DNA from: Alphaproteobacteria bacterium UBA3760 | Lineage (GTDB): Bacteria > Pseudomonadota > Alphaproteobacteria > Rs-D84 | NCBI GenBank assembly: GCA_002371155.1 | Contig: DFGC01000014.1 | Span: 1-20,327 of the forward strand | DNA: 20,327 bases | Direction of reading: 5' to 3' | Part shown: in pieces, positions 6,513 to 14,430 of the stretch | How positions within the stretch are numbered: the stretch's first letter is position 1 | Layout of the letters: every line of letters begins with the position of its first letter | Notes under the pieces: model-generated | Told to the model about the DNA's origin: nothing | The model's input: the letters and a program-made list of their open reading frames with translations, nothing else | Database searches by the model: none | Program-made: the position numbers and the translations under genes

Positions 6513-7352
6513 TTATTTGTCGGCTTTCTTTTCGCGACGTTCGGCTCTGCCTTCGGACGCTTTGGATTTTTGTTTTGCCTCGCGTTCTTTGGCGGCATCT
6601 TCGATTTCATCAGCATCCGCCGCAACATCCGCATCAGCCTTTTTCGCAGCCGCACCACCCAAACGTTTTTCAATACCAGACAAAATCGCATCTACGAACA
6701 AATCGCAATACAATTGTGTTGCACGCGCCGCGTCATCATTACCCGGCACCGGATAGTCAACCATTTCCGGATTTGCATTTGTATCGCAAATTGCGATTGT
6801 TGGGATGTCTAAAATTTTCGCCTCGCGCACAGCGTTCATTTCGCGTGGCACATCAATAACAATCATCGCCTGGGGCGTGCCGTGCATTTCCAAAATACCA
6901 CCGAACACAGAACGCAATTTTTCGACCTCTTTGGTCATAACGCCGACTTCTTTCTTGGTCAATCCCAATTTGTCAGCATTTGCGATATCCGCCTCCATCT
7001 TTTTCAAACGACGAATGGATTGCGAAACCGTTGTCCAGTTTGTCAACATACCGCCCAACCAACGATTGTTCACATAGAATTGACCGCAACGTTCCGCTGC
7101 GTCACGAACAATATCTTTGGCCTGGTGTTTTGTGGCAACGAACAAAATTTTACCACCGGCGGCGGCGACGGCCTCTAACGCGACCAACGCACGATGCAAC
7201 AGCGGTGCAGTTTTATTCAAATTAATGATGTGAATTTTATCTTTGACACCATAAACATATGGGGTCATCAATGGGTTCCAACGACGGGTGTGGTGTCCAA
7301 AATGAACGCCGGCCTCCATCAATTGTTGCATAGTAAATTTTGGCAATGCCAT
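6513..7352 (-). CDS. rpsB: 30S ribosomal protein S2
   Basis: S2 binds late to the 30S head near the platform and is needed for S1 recruitment. The 279-aa product starts MALPKFTMQQLMEAGVHFGH and contains the conserved HHTRRWNP (about 20-27) and NNRWLGGMLTNW (about 94-105) segments, plus VIDVPREMNAVREA in the C-terminal half. About 40 residues beyond the usual core form a charged tail (from about 237), acidic first and then Lys/Arg/Glu-rich. Alphaproteobacterial S2 often has such an extension. AAAGGA lies 8 nt before the ATG. Promoter and a structured leader are described separately. tsf follows. Confidence 0.97.
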   Translation of the reverse strand: MALPKFTMQQLMEAGVHFGHHTRRWNPLMTPYVYGVKDKIHIINLNKTAPLLHRALVALEAVAAAGGKILFVATKHQAKDIVRDAAERCGQFYVNNRWLGGMLTNWTTVSQSIRRLKKMEADIANADKLGLTKKEVGVMTKEVEKLRSVFGGILEMHGTPQAMIVIDVPREMNAVREAKILDIPTIAICDTNANPEMVDYPVPGNDDAARATQLYCDLFVDAILSGIEKRLGGAAAKKADADVAADADEIEDAAKEREAKQKSKASEGRAERREKKADK

Positions 7353-7386
7353 TTTTTAATCCTTTTTTCTGTTTAATCCTCGTTCC

Positions 7387-7432
7387 CGTGGATTTAGCCA
7401 AAAACAGCGGTTTTTGGACAGAATCAACCACG
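7387..7432 (-). promoter_or_regulatory. Structured rpsB mRNA leader (candidate S2 autoregulatory element)
   Basis: In the 5' UTR of rpsB an outer helix (CGTGG 7387-7391 with CCACG 7428-7432) encloses an 8-bp hairpin (7398-7405 with 7410-7417, 4-nt loop). It lies 35-80 nt upstream of the ATG, between the predicted promoter and the ribosome binding site. Autogenous control by S2 through the leader is known in gammaproteobacteria; its use here is inference. Confidence 0.5.
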
Positions 7433-7466
7433 AAAACTGTGTTATTCGCTTGGTAAGCGTGCCACC

Positions 7467-7495
7467 ATTCTGGCATAAAAATATTGAAATTGCAA
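7467..7495 (-). promoter_or_regulatory. Promoter of rpsB-tsf
   Basis: On the minus strand there is a -35 TTGCAA (7490-7495), a 17-bp spacer and a -10 CAGAAT (7467-7472). The -35 hexamer and spacing are identical to those of the tyrS promoter. It starts directly after the terminator at 7497-7525 and would give a leader of about 105 nt. Confidence 0.55.
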
Positions 7496-7496
7496 G

Positions 7497-7525
7497 AAAA
7501 ATCCGCCACAATCGGCGGATTTTTT
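7497..7525 (-). terminator. Terminator of the 148-aa membrane protein gene
   Basis: The stem ATCCGCC (7501-7507) with GGCGGAT (7514-7520), extended by A-T pairs, is followed on the minus strand by a T run (complement of 7497-7501). It lies just after the stop at 7532. Confidence 0.8.
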
Positions 7526-7531
7526 ATCCTT

Positions 7532-7978
7532 TTATCTTTTATTTTGTTGTGCTTTGACAAACACTGAATCTTTGATTTGATTAAATTTAGCACGTTGCTG
7601 TCTGGCCAAAGTGATACCACGATTGTATTGTATGGTTGGATAATAAAGCACTTTATGGTTTTTATAAAGATCCTTGTCTGCTTTGACGATTATTGTATCC
7701 CCGGAAACTAAATACTCATAATCATCAGGATTATGATAACCAAGCCCGATCAAAATTCTTTCGCTGGTATCTGTATCAATATCACGAACCAACATTTTGT
7801 CTTTCTTGACCTTAGTAACAATGTTCTTGTATTCTTTTTTTCTGCCACAGTTCGTATAAATACCAGAACCAATTATCCCTATAGTCAGAACAGCCAGAAC
7901 ACACATCATGTAAAGCGGAAAAGATGATGACACATCTTTGTTTTTTTTGTTTGTTTGATTTTCGTTTTTTTCCGCCAT
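7532..7978 (-). CDS. Small single-pass membrane protein, unknown function
   Basis: This 148-aa protein is not recognised. A hydrophilic N-terminus (residues 1-19, rich in Lys, Asn and Glu) is followed by one hydrophobic segment at about 20-41 (PLYMMCVLAVLTIGIIGSGIY) and a charged C-terminal domain of about 105 residues. By the positive-inside rule the orientation is uncertain because both sides carry Lys. The C-terminal domain alternates short beta-like stretches (YEYLVSGDTIIVKA, KVLYYPTIQYN). Codon choice looks less like the neighbouring highly expressed genes. The leader, AAAAAAGGACATAAAATG, is identical to that of the 178-aa gene at 4379-4915. It has its own terminator and no obvious operon partner. 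Confidence 0.75.
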   Translation of the reverse strand: MAEKNENQTNKKNKDVSSSFPLYMMCVLAVLTIGIIGSGIYTNCGRKKEYKNIVTKVKKDKMLVRDIDTDTSERILIGLGYHNPDDYEYLVSGDTIIVKADKDLYKNHKVLYYPTIQYNRGITLARQQRAKFNQIKDSVFVKAQQNKR

Positions 7979-8036
7979 TTTATGTCCTTTTTTATTTTAT
8001 CAAAAAAACATTATCACAAATAACACAACAGTCAAC

Positions 8037-8087
8037 AAAAAACACCCGTCCCCGGGCCCCGAAAAATTCCAACGAATTTTTTGGGTG
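8037..8087 (-). terminator. Branched terminator-like structure after the 289-aa barrel gene
   Basis: On the minus strand an outer stem (8083-8087 with 8043-8047, CACCC/GGGTG) encloses an A/T-rich hairpin (GAATTTTT paired with AAAAATTC around 8062-8080) and a G/C-rich palindromic segment (8050-8060). It is followed by TTTTTT (complement of 8037-8042). It lies about 60 bp past the stop at 8145. Confidence 0.55.
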
Positions 8088-8144
8088 GGTTCAGGCGTTT
8101 TTATAAATTGGCAAGAATGATACAGATGTGCCGTATTATTTAAT

Positions 8145-9014
8145 TTATTCCGGCAACGATTCTGCGCGTTTCAGATTAAATTTATTTATATAGTTAAACG
8201 ACAAACCAACCGTCGTATTTGAACCATAATGTTCCGCCCCACGCGCCAGTGCCCGCCGATAATTCACATACGGACCAAATGTAAAATCCCCCCACAGGTT
8301 TGTATCCAAACGCGCATTTACCGATAAATCACGACGAAAATCGGTCGGCACATATTGCGAATAATTCAGATATTCACGGTAATAACCATCACTGGTGAAT
8401 TTTACCCCTTCCCTGATTTCATATTCGGCGCGCCAACCGGCCTCTAATGCAAATTTACTGACCGGGTCATCAACAACGGTAAAATCATTTTCATAAACCG
8501 CGGTTGTGTATAAAGTCTTGAATATTTTATGGTCAAACAATGCAATACCAGCGGATGGACGGGCAATTTTACGAATATGCGGATTTCCAACAAATTCAGA
8601 TTCATATTCGGCACGAACAATCGGCCCCAATTTTACATCACCCCAATCCCATATCGCATACGACAGGTCAGACGTGAATAAAATTTTATCCGCCTTTTCG
8701 TCCGTTGTGCGTGGTGCATCATACGGTTTCAATGTTGTTTTTCCATATGTCATAAACAACGAATTATCCCAACGCAACCGGTCAAAACCATATTCCAATG
8801 CCGTATCAAAAACACCAACAAACCAATCTTGGGATGTTGCGGTAAATGCAGACACCGGCGAATCCGCGTATTCCGCCGCATGCCCAATTTGCGTTTTTGA
8901 CCAATCAACACCAATTCTGCGAATATTCAAATCAAATTTCGTTTCATGCGGTGTTTCCAACGCGAACGCAACGCACGGCATTAAAAATAATAAAGAAACT
9001 AAGATTTTTTTCAT
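8145..9014 (-). CDS. Exported beta-barrel-like protein, unknown function
   Basis: The 289-aa product has a clear Sec signal peptide (MKKILVSLLFLMPCVAFA, cleavage near 18). The mature part has the alternating polar/aromatic pattern of an outer-membrane barrel, for example DTALEYGFDRLRWDNSLFMTYG, LEAGWRAEYEI and TTVGLSFNYINKFNLK. The last strand-like segment is followed by a short tail (RAESLPE) instead of the terminal Phe usual for barrels, so the C-terminal signal is non-standard. AAGGTG precedes the ATG. It lies 75 bp after the 210-aa exported protein gene and may belong to the same transcript as the 533-aa barrel. No family name is offered; a porin-like or adhesive role is possible but not shown. 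Confidence 0.75.
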   Translation of the reverse strand: MKKILVSLLFLMPCVAFALETPHETKFDLNIRRIGVDWSKTQIGHAAEYADSPVSAFTATSQDWFVGVFDTALEYGFDRLRWDNSLFMTYGKTTLKPYDAPRTTDEKADKILFTSDLSYAIWDWGDVKLGPIVRAEYESEFVGNPHIRKIARPSAGIALFDHKIFKTLYTTAVYENDFTVVDDPVSKFALEAGWRAEYEIREGVKFTSDGYYREYLNYSQYVPTDFRRDLSVNARLDTNLWGDFTFGPYVNYRRALARGAEHYGSNTTVGLSFNYINKFNLKRAESLPE

Positions 9015-9089
9015 AATAACACCTTTCTTTTTTTATCCCCAGGAATATGTATAGAAACCTAGCCCAGACAAAATAAAATTTCAACAAAA

Positions 9090-9722
9090 TTATTTCCAGA
9101 TTTTATATCCATTTACATCATGCGCAACATGCCAACCGTTTTCTTGCAACATGGAAATAAATTTTTTGGCATTTGTGTCCGACATTATAAACGACACACG
9201 ATTTCCAACCATTGACCGCGTTGCCACATCAACACCAACCGCACGCGCAACCGCATTCAAATCAATCCAATCAGATACGGGCTGTAATAATTTTGCATTA
9301 AACACGACCGAATTTGCCGGCGCAATATCCATCACCGACGATGATGATGGCAACCAATGCTGAACCGAATTTGCATCCATCCAACGACGCGCCGCATCGC
9401 CGTCAATCACAAAAGAAATATTCGCCGTATATGTTGTATCCGATGTGCGTTCACCCGCCACACTATCCGAAGAAATGATATTCATCAAATCTTCATTAGA
9501 ACTGTTTTTTATTGCGGCATCCAACTGTTCCGGTATGGCATATGCGCGCAATTCGCGTGCGATAACATCGCGACGCGCCGAATTAAATGCCTGTGTCTTG
9601 GCATCGGCGGCGGTGTCCGCCGTCACATTTACCGGCACTGTTCCGGTCAATTCAACCGCGCCCGCCGCACCAAACATGGCACAACACAACAATACAGAAT
9701 ACAATATTTTACGACTATGCAC
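9090..9722 (-). CDS. Exported 210-aa protein, unknown (DUF2066-like pattern)
   Basis: It has a signal peptide (residues 1-22, ending GAAGA-VE). The mature part begins with a pattern seen in small periplasmic or lipoprotein domains (TVPVNVTADTAADAKTQAFN, Ala-rich helix after a beta strand), then a strand ending FVIDGDAARRWM, and a later alpha/beta half (VDVATRSMVGNRVSFIM, ISMLQENGWHVAHD). The spacing resembles DUF2066-type proteins, but I cannot confirm that. The start is GTG at 9720-9722, with AAGG about 9 nt upstream, inside or just after the preceding gene. Only 11 bp separate it from the 533-aa barrel gene, so the two are very probably co-transcribed. A role as periplasmic partner of the barrels is inference. 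Confidence 0.75.
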   Translation of the reverse strand: MHSRKILYSVLLCCAMFGAAGAVELTGTVPVNVTADTAADAKTQAFNSARRDVIARELRAYAIPEQLDAAIKNSSNEDLMNIISSDSVAGERTSDTTYTANISFVIDGDAARRWMDANSVQHWLPSSSSVMDIAPANSVVFNAKLLQPVSDWIDLNAVARAVGVDVATRSMVGNRVSFIMSDTNAKKFISMLQENGWHVAHDVNGYKIWK

Positions 9723-9733
9723 TTTATCAAACC

Positions 9734-11335
9734 TTAAAATTTACCACTGATACCGACGCGAATACCAAACGATTTATACAGCGATTCGATTTCGCCCGCC
9801 ATTTCTTGTTTCCACCCAGACGATTTCAATTCATTAACCACATCAATGGTATCCAGGTTGCTGATATACACGGCCTGGTCTGTTCGTAAATCACGTCCAC
9901 TGACCGCGGTCCAATTTTGGTAATCCGAGTTTCCATAAATACTAACCAAATTCTTATTTGTCGCCACCGCCGGGTCATAATAATTTGTCAAATAATAATC
10001 AGAATTCAAATACGATGTCGCGTCTGCCTTGCCAATACTGTAATAATCAAATGTCATACCAACCGTCAACATCAACGAATTCGTCAAAGAATGCATCCAA
10101 TTTGCACCCAGCCCAAAATGATACGCATCGCCAATGCCACCCTTGTCCTCTAAACTTTTTGGATGTTGCCAATCGGGGCGATACGGTTGATCACCGGTTG
10201 CCGTATATGCCGGCAAACCAATTTCGAACCGGGCATTTACCGCATCATAATTGGACATATTATACAGGAAATCCAATGCCAAATATGGTCCCGACCATTC
10301 AACCTCGTACGAATGGGAAACACCATCTTGGTAATAATAATATGTATTTTCCGTTTCCGCATATTTTGCGCCCGTTGGAACGGTAATATAACTGAACGTA
10401 TCAAACACACCATCCCCATCAATATCAACACCACCAATTGTTCCCAACAACGGCCCATTATTAGAATCCACAAAAACCAGCATCGGTAAACATTGGGTTT
10501 CACCACCCTCGGACATGCAATAATTATCGGCACCAATCACCGTATCCATTGACATACCATAATTATGTTTGGTATCAACCTTGTACTTAAAATAACGATA
10601 ACCGATTGATGGCGTTATCTTGAATCCACCAACGCGCCACGCATCCCCCAGTCCCAATCCGGCATACAATCCCAACATATCGCCACCCGACGATGTTCCA
10701 ACCGATAACGCATGTCCCTGTTGCACCCAAACCTGGTCAGCCGTCCCATTACTGTCCAAATCAACATTCCAATTTTGCAAAAAGAATCCGCCACCGGTCA
10801 AATCGTCATCAACCATCGAACTTTCGCCAGATTGCATACCATACTGTGCCCCCATATCCAAACGCACCATGGTTGAACCCGCGTTAAAATCATACTTGGC
10901 ATTTGCATCAAAAACATTCCAGGCCAAATTATCATAATGTAGACGCGATCCCGCCGTATTCATATCAAATTTCCACATTGCAAACTGATGCGAAAATCCC
11001 GCACCCAATTTGAATCCCGGCCGCGTTGCATCATCGACATATCGTTGTGTTGGTGTTGTATTATATACCGTTTCATTTTGCGCAACAACGCGTTTTCCCG
11101 ACGCAGACCGCTGATATTGCGTCCCCGTATTTTGCGCCCCAGCGCACCCATTTGCCGCGGTACACGGCACCTGATTTCCGGCACCATAATTATAGAACGG
11201 ATTTGCACCCGAATTATTTCCATAATTTCGCTGTTGCGAACCGTTATAGTTATAATATGTTCCCGCCGCCGTCGCCACACATGGCAACAACGCAAATATT
11301 GAACACCCCAACAAAAGTCTTGATTTTCTGGCCAT
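9734..11335 (-). CDS. Large outer-membrane beta-barrel protein with two DxDxDG-type motifs
   Basis: The 533-aa product has a signal peptide (1-24) and a low-complexity Asn/Tyr/Gly/Gln-rich linker (about 25-95). The barrel region is rich in amphipathic strands (LGLYAGLGLGDAWRVGGFKI, SLMLTVGMTFDYYSIG) and ends in GIRVGISGKF, the terminal Phe typical of BamA substrates. Two calcium-loop-like motifs stand out: DLDSNGTAD (192-200) and DIDGDGVFD (304-312). They probably sit in extracellular loops. I chose ATG 11333-11335 over an in-frame GTG at 11339-11341 because AGGA is 7 nt before the ATG. Resemblance to omptin or Protochlamydia OMP-type barrels is possible but untested. It leads an envelope operon with the 210-aa gene and has an extended -10 promoter. 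Confidence 0.85.
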   Translation of the reverse strand: MARKSRLLLGCSIFALLPCVATAAGTYYNYNGSQQRNYGNNSGANPFYNYGAGNQVPCTAANGCAGAQNTGTQYQRSASGKRVVAQNETVYNTTPTQRYVDDATRPGFKLGAGFSHQFAMWKFDMNTAGSRLHYDNLAWNVFDANAKYDFNAGSTMVRLDMGAQYGMQSGESSMVDDDLTGGGFFLQNWNVDLDSNGTADQVWVQQGHALSVGTSSGGDMLGLYAGLGLGDAWRVGGFKITPSIGYRYFKYKVDTKHNYGMSMDTVIGADNYCMSEGGETQCLPMLVFVDSNNGPLLGTIGGVDIDGDGVFDTFSYITVPTGAKYAETENTYYYYQDGVSHSYEVEWSGPYLALDFLYNMSNYDAVNARFEIGLPAYTATGDQPYRPDWQHPKSLEDKGGIGDAYHFGLGANWMHSLTNSLMLTVGMTFDYYSIGKADATSYLNSDYYLTNYYDPAVATNKNLVSIYGNSDYQNWTAVSGRDLRTDQAVYISNLDTIDVVNELKSSGWKQEMAGEIESLYKSFGIRVGISGKF

Positions 11336-11365
11336 TTTCACTTCCTGTTCTGTATTATCGAAATC

Positions 11366-11371
11366 ATTATA
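11366..11371 (-). promoter_or_regulatory. Extended -10 promoter of the 533-aa barrel gene
   Basis: On the minus strand there is a perfect TATAAT preceded by TGT (TGn extended -10). It lies about 30 bp upstream of the ATG. The -35 is poor (TTTATT at 17 bp), as is common when the extended -10 is present. Confidence 0.6.
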
Positions 11372-11433
11372 ACATAAAAAACTTGAAAAATAAACATCTT
11401 ATTGCAAGAATAATACAAGAAAATTTTTATCAC

Positions 11434-11518
11434 GCAGCCATGGCGGAATTGGTATACGCGCAGCACTAAGGATGCTGTGGAGAAATCCTTGGGGGTTCAA
11501 GTCCCCCTGGCTGCACCA
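11434..11518 (+). tRNA. tRNA-Leu (anticodon AAG)
   Basis: The acceptor stem GCAGCCA (11434-11440) pairs with TGGCTGC (11508-11514), with discriminator A and encoded CCA (11516-11518). The anticodon stem CAGCA/TGCTG (11461-11465/11473-11477) holds loop CTAAGGA, so the anticodon is AAG (11468-11470), preceded by T33 and followed by G37. A long variable arm (GGAGAAATCC) gives the class II form expected for Leu, and GGTTCAAGT is the T loop. A34 is unusual for bacterial tRNA-Leu, where GAG is normal. No clear promoter is seen: a -10-like AATAAT at 11409-11414 has only a weak, poorly spaced -35. Confidence 0.95.
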
Positions 11519-11536
11519 AAAACCATAAAAAAACTC

Positions 11537-11566
11537 TTGCCACAATTCCAATAAATTTGTTATCAT
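11537..11566 (+). promoter_or_regulatory. Promoter of the 914-aa Cys-rich protein gene
   Basis: There is a -35 TTGCCA (11537-11542), an 18-bp spacer and a -10 TATCAT (11561-11566). The predicted start near 11573 leaves a 5' leader of only about 10 nt before the ATG at 11583. It sits 19 bp after the tRNA-Leu CCA. Confidence 0.6.
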
Positions 11567-11582
11567 TTAATATTAGAAGGAA

Positions 11583-14327
11583 ATGAAGGGTCTAAACCTA
11601 TTTTTGGCCGCGTGCTTTGTTATACCTGCGTTTGACGGGGCGGTGGCGAACACAATCCAAACACGTACAACGCGTCAAACAACAACAACGACCACTGGGG
11701 CACGCACACAATCAACAAAATCCAGAACCGGCGTTTTGCCACGCGCAACAAAAACAATTACATCACGAAATACAAATACCGAAAAATCACGCGTCGCCAC
11801 CACGCCACGTGAAAATTCGATTTCATCACGCACGGCCACGACAAAAACGGTTTTATCGCGTCCCCGCCAAACAACAACACGCACCGTACGCGCAACGGGG
11901 CTATCGCGTGCGGCGACAACACAAACGCGCGACACGGTTATGCAGCGCGATTTTGGCAAATGCAAAACGGTGTTTTTTGATTGCATGGACGAATTTTGCG
12001 CAAATAAAAACGCCCAATTAAAACGTTGCGCATGTTCAACCCGCGCAACAGAATTTGACGCAACACAAAAATCATTAAATAATGTCGAAGACAAACTGTT
12101 GGATTTCAGTCAAAGATTGGTTCAAATAAATATGGACCCGGCGGATGCCGCCGTTATAAATCGTGCAACCGAAGGCGAAAATGCTTACTATGCAACGGCC
12201 GATAAAACGGCATCAAAACGCGCATTGGACGACATCGCGAAAAAATTAAATTCTAAATTCGATTCGGCGGAAAATCGTATTGGGAACATGTCTGCATTAT
12301 CTTGGAATTTAGATATAGATTCGGCATTTGATTCGGTTGATTCTTTATCTGGTATTGCAACCACCGCGAAAAGTGGCACCGCCCTGCGTAATGCGGCATT
12401 GCCGATTTGCCGTGAAATGGCGACCGAGGTTTGCTCGCCCGATGACATATCATTGGTCGAAAACAGTTATAATATGGCAATCGAACAAGATTGCAACACC
12501 GTTAAAAAGGCTTTTGAAACCCAGGCACAACAGGCACGCAGTAAAATTTTAGAATCGGGTGCATTGTTGGATATGACGCGTTTGAATAATTACCAAGAAA
12601 ATAATTCTGACGACATTTTAACATGTAAATCAAAAATGTTAGACATGTTGGAAAACACAAATGTATGTGGCACCGATTTAACAAAATGTTTGGACATTTC
12701 GGGTCGATATATCAACCCCACCACGGGCGAGGCATTTTTATCCCCCGATTTAATAAACCTGTCAAATCTGATTGTGCGCCCGACGGGAACCGATTCATGG
12801 GCAAAAACACCGGCAAATGCACAATTTGTATCATACCTGAATGCAAAAAAAACATACTTGGAACCGGCGATGAAAAATTGCCAAACAATATCAAACGATG
12901 TATGGAACGCTTTTGTCGAAGATGCATTGGCACAAATAAAAATCGCCCAAAATGCCAAATTGGAACAGGTTCGCACATCATGCACCGCATTATTATCGGA
13001 CTGTTTAGATAATGCCAAAGAAAATTTATCTGAATTCGATTCGCGTGCATTATCAACATTTGGTGTCCAAAGTGATAAAACAATAAACGCACTGTGTGAA
13101 AATGTAAAAACATCATGTGCAAAAATAACCCAGTATGTTCCCGATGGCAACATTACATCAAACGATTGGGAAACGGGCATCACCGGTATTTCTGCGCGTG
13201 AAACATACACAACAATCATAAACACCTGTCGCGAGGTTGGACGTAATTGCATAATAAATTCATGCAAATCCATATCCGGAAATTTTGGTTTATGCGAAAA
13301 CATAACATCATCGGTCAACCGTCATTCGATATTGACGCGTGCGGCATGTTGGAACGATGTATTAAATTGCGTATCGGGGGCGTCCGACATTGCGATACAA
13401 AATATTCACAACATTTTACCAAATTATAATGCGCCATCTGAATTATATAGCATGATGTATTCCGATACATCGGTATATGATATATGCAGTGACCCCACCG
13501 ACACAAATCACCCATGCCTGGATTCAGCAGATTCTGTTGACTGTTATCGTTGTCGCATTGCGGAACAAATTTGGGGTAATTGCAGTGATAAACCTAATAA
13601 CATGGTTGAACAAAATCACATACTTATTCCAACCGACCCGAACGCAACAACTTTGCTGTCATGGTTTGCAAAAAACACACATACACAATACGAGGCAAAC
13701 TCATGCGCGACATCTATTTGTCCGGCGGGCACATTGGATTATACATTGGGGACAACAACAATGTGCGTTGATCCATCACAAATTGTCCAATGCACATCAG
13801 GAAACATTTTATGTCGCCAAACCATAACGACCCCAACCGCAACAACAAATTGTTGTTCGTCTGAAACATTTGACACATGGTCAAATTGCTGTGCAAATGG
13901 CGGCGCAACCATAAACATATCTGAACTGTTTGGTGGATTGACAGATTCGACAATAACCACAACAACCGCAATATGCACAAACAACAACAACGCAAACCAT
14001 ATGACATTATTGGCGCGGTTTAATGATTCTGGGATGACGAAATATGTATTTTGTTCGGGCGATGTTATATCGGGCACAACGGGTGCCAACCCAACAATAA
14101 ATTGTTCTGGGAATTATGTTATGCTGGAATGTGATGCGAACGCATGTTATTACCGCACCCCGGGTGCATCCGACGAATATGGCATAAATTATTTTATCAA
14201 CGCGAATCGCGATGATGCCGCATATTGCCAAGACGACACCAACCACATCAAATGCACATATGATGGCACCAATTGGATAAATTGCCCAACTGCAATCGGC
14301 AATGGCCAATGGTATATTAAATTCTGA
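11583..14327 (+). CDS. Large secreted Cys-rich protein with recurrent C-x6-C pairs, unknown function
   Basis: This 914-aa exported protein is not recognised. A signal peptide (about 1-22) is followed by a basic Thr/Ser/Arg linker (23-120, almost no acidic residues), a largely helical middle (125-600) and a Cys/Thr/Asn-rich C-terminal part (630-914). Excluding Cys11 in the signal peptide there are 44 Cys, an even number, consistent with disulfides formed in the periplasm. C-x6-C occurs six times (127/134, 362/369, 467/474, 505/512, 549/556, 589/596), several as C-x5-D/N-C. The C-terminal part resembles the 265-aa protein nearby in style (SICPAGTLDY at 711-720). AGAAGG ends only 2 nt before the ATG, unusually close. 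A reverse Val-rich frame across 11675-12094 is a shadow of the linker. A surface or secreted role is inference. Confidence 0.85.
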   Translation: MKGLNLFLAACFVIPAFDGAVANTIQTRTTRQTTTTTTGARTQSTKSRTGVLPRATKTITSRNTNTEKSRVATTPRENSISSRTATTKTVLSRPRQTTTRTVRATGLSRAATTQTRDTVMQRDFGKCKTVFFDCMDEFCANKNAQLKRCACSTRATEFDATQKSLNNVEDKLLDFSQRLVQINMDPADAAVINRATEGENAYYATADKTASKRALDDIAKKLNSKFDSAENRIGNMSALSWNLDIDSAFDSVDSLSGIATTAKSGTALRNAALPICREMATEVCSPDDISLVENSYNMAIEQDCNTVKKAFETQAQQARSKILESGALLDMTRLNNYQENNSDDILTCKSKMLDMLENTNVCGTDLTKCLDISGRYINPTTGEAFLSPDLINLSNLIVRPTGTDSWAKTPANAQFVSYLNAKKTYLEPAMKNCQTISNDVWNAFVEDALAQIKIAQNAKLEQVRTSCTALLSDCLDNAKENLSEFDSRALSTFGVQSDKTINALCENVKTSCAKITQYVPDGNITSNDWETGITGISARETYTTIINTCREVGRNCIINSCKSISGNFGLCENITSSVNRHSILTRAACWNDVLNCVSGASDIAIQNIHNILPNYNAPSELYSMMYSDTSVYDICSDPTDTNHPCLDSADSVDCYRCRIAEQIWGNCSDKPNNMVEQNHILIPTDPNATTLLSWFAKNTHTQYEANSCATSICPAGTLDYTLGTTTMCVDPSQIVQCTSGNILCRQTITTPTATTNCCSSETFDTWSNCCANGGATINISELFGGLTDSTITTTTAICTNNNNANHMTLLARFNDSGMTKYVFCSGDVISGTTGANPTINCSGNYVMLECDANACYYRTPGASDEYGINYFINANRDDAAYCQDDTNHIKCTYDGTNWINCPTAIGNGQWYIKF

Positions 14328-14336
14328 TAACGAAAT

Positions 14337-14356
14337 ACCAAACATTGGTTGTTTTT
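14337..14356 (+). terminator. Weak terminator after the 914-aa gene
   Basis: A 5-bp stem ACCAA/TTGGT (14337-14341/14345-14349) with a 3-nt loop is followed by TGTTTTT. It is short and A/T-rich, so probably leaky. Confidence 0.35.
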
Positions 14357-14374
14357 ATTCCTAACTAAAATTTA

Positions 14375-14403
14375 TTGACAAAATATATTTTTTATGCGAA
14401 CAT
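14375..14403 (+). promoter_or_regulatory. Promoter of the 130-aa lipoprotein gene
   Basis: A consensus -35 TTGACA (14375-14380) is followed at 17 bp by GAACAT (14398-14403). This weak -10 is preceded by TGC, which fits an extended -10. Confidence 0.5.
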
Positions 14404-14410
14404 ACAAATA

Positions 14411-14428
14411 TACAACAAAGGAGTTGTA
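14411..14428 (+). promoter_or_regulatory. Hairpin presenting the ribosome binding site in its loop
   Basis: TACAAC (14411-14416) pairs with GTTGTA (14423-14428). The loop AAAGGA plus the first stem G forms the Shine-Dalgarno AAAGGAG, about 7 nt before the ATG at 14431. Confidence 0.5.
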
Positions 14429-14430
14429 CA

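Noticed and set aside
11402..11430. TTGCAA plus TTTTAT as tRNA-Leu promoter
   Set aside because: The predicted start would be about 3 nt inside the mature tRNA (11434), leaving no 5' leader.
11675..12094. 139-codon Val-rich minus-strand frame opposite the 914-aa gene
   Set aside because: It is the complement of the Thr/Arg-rich linker; no start signal and biased composition.
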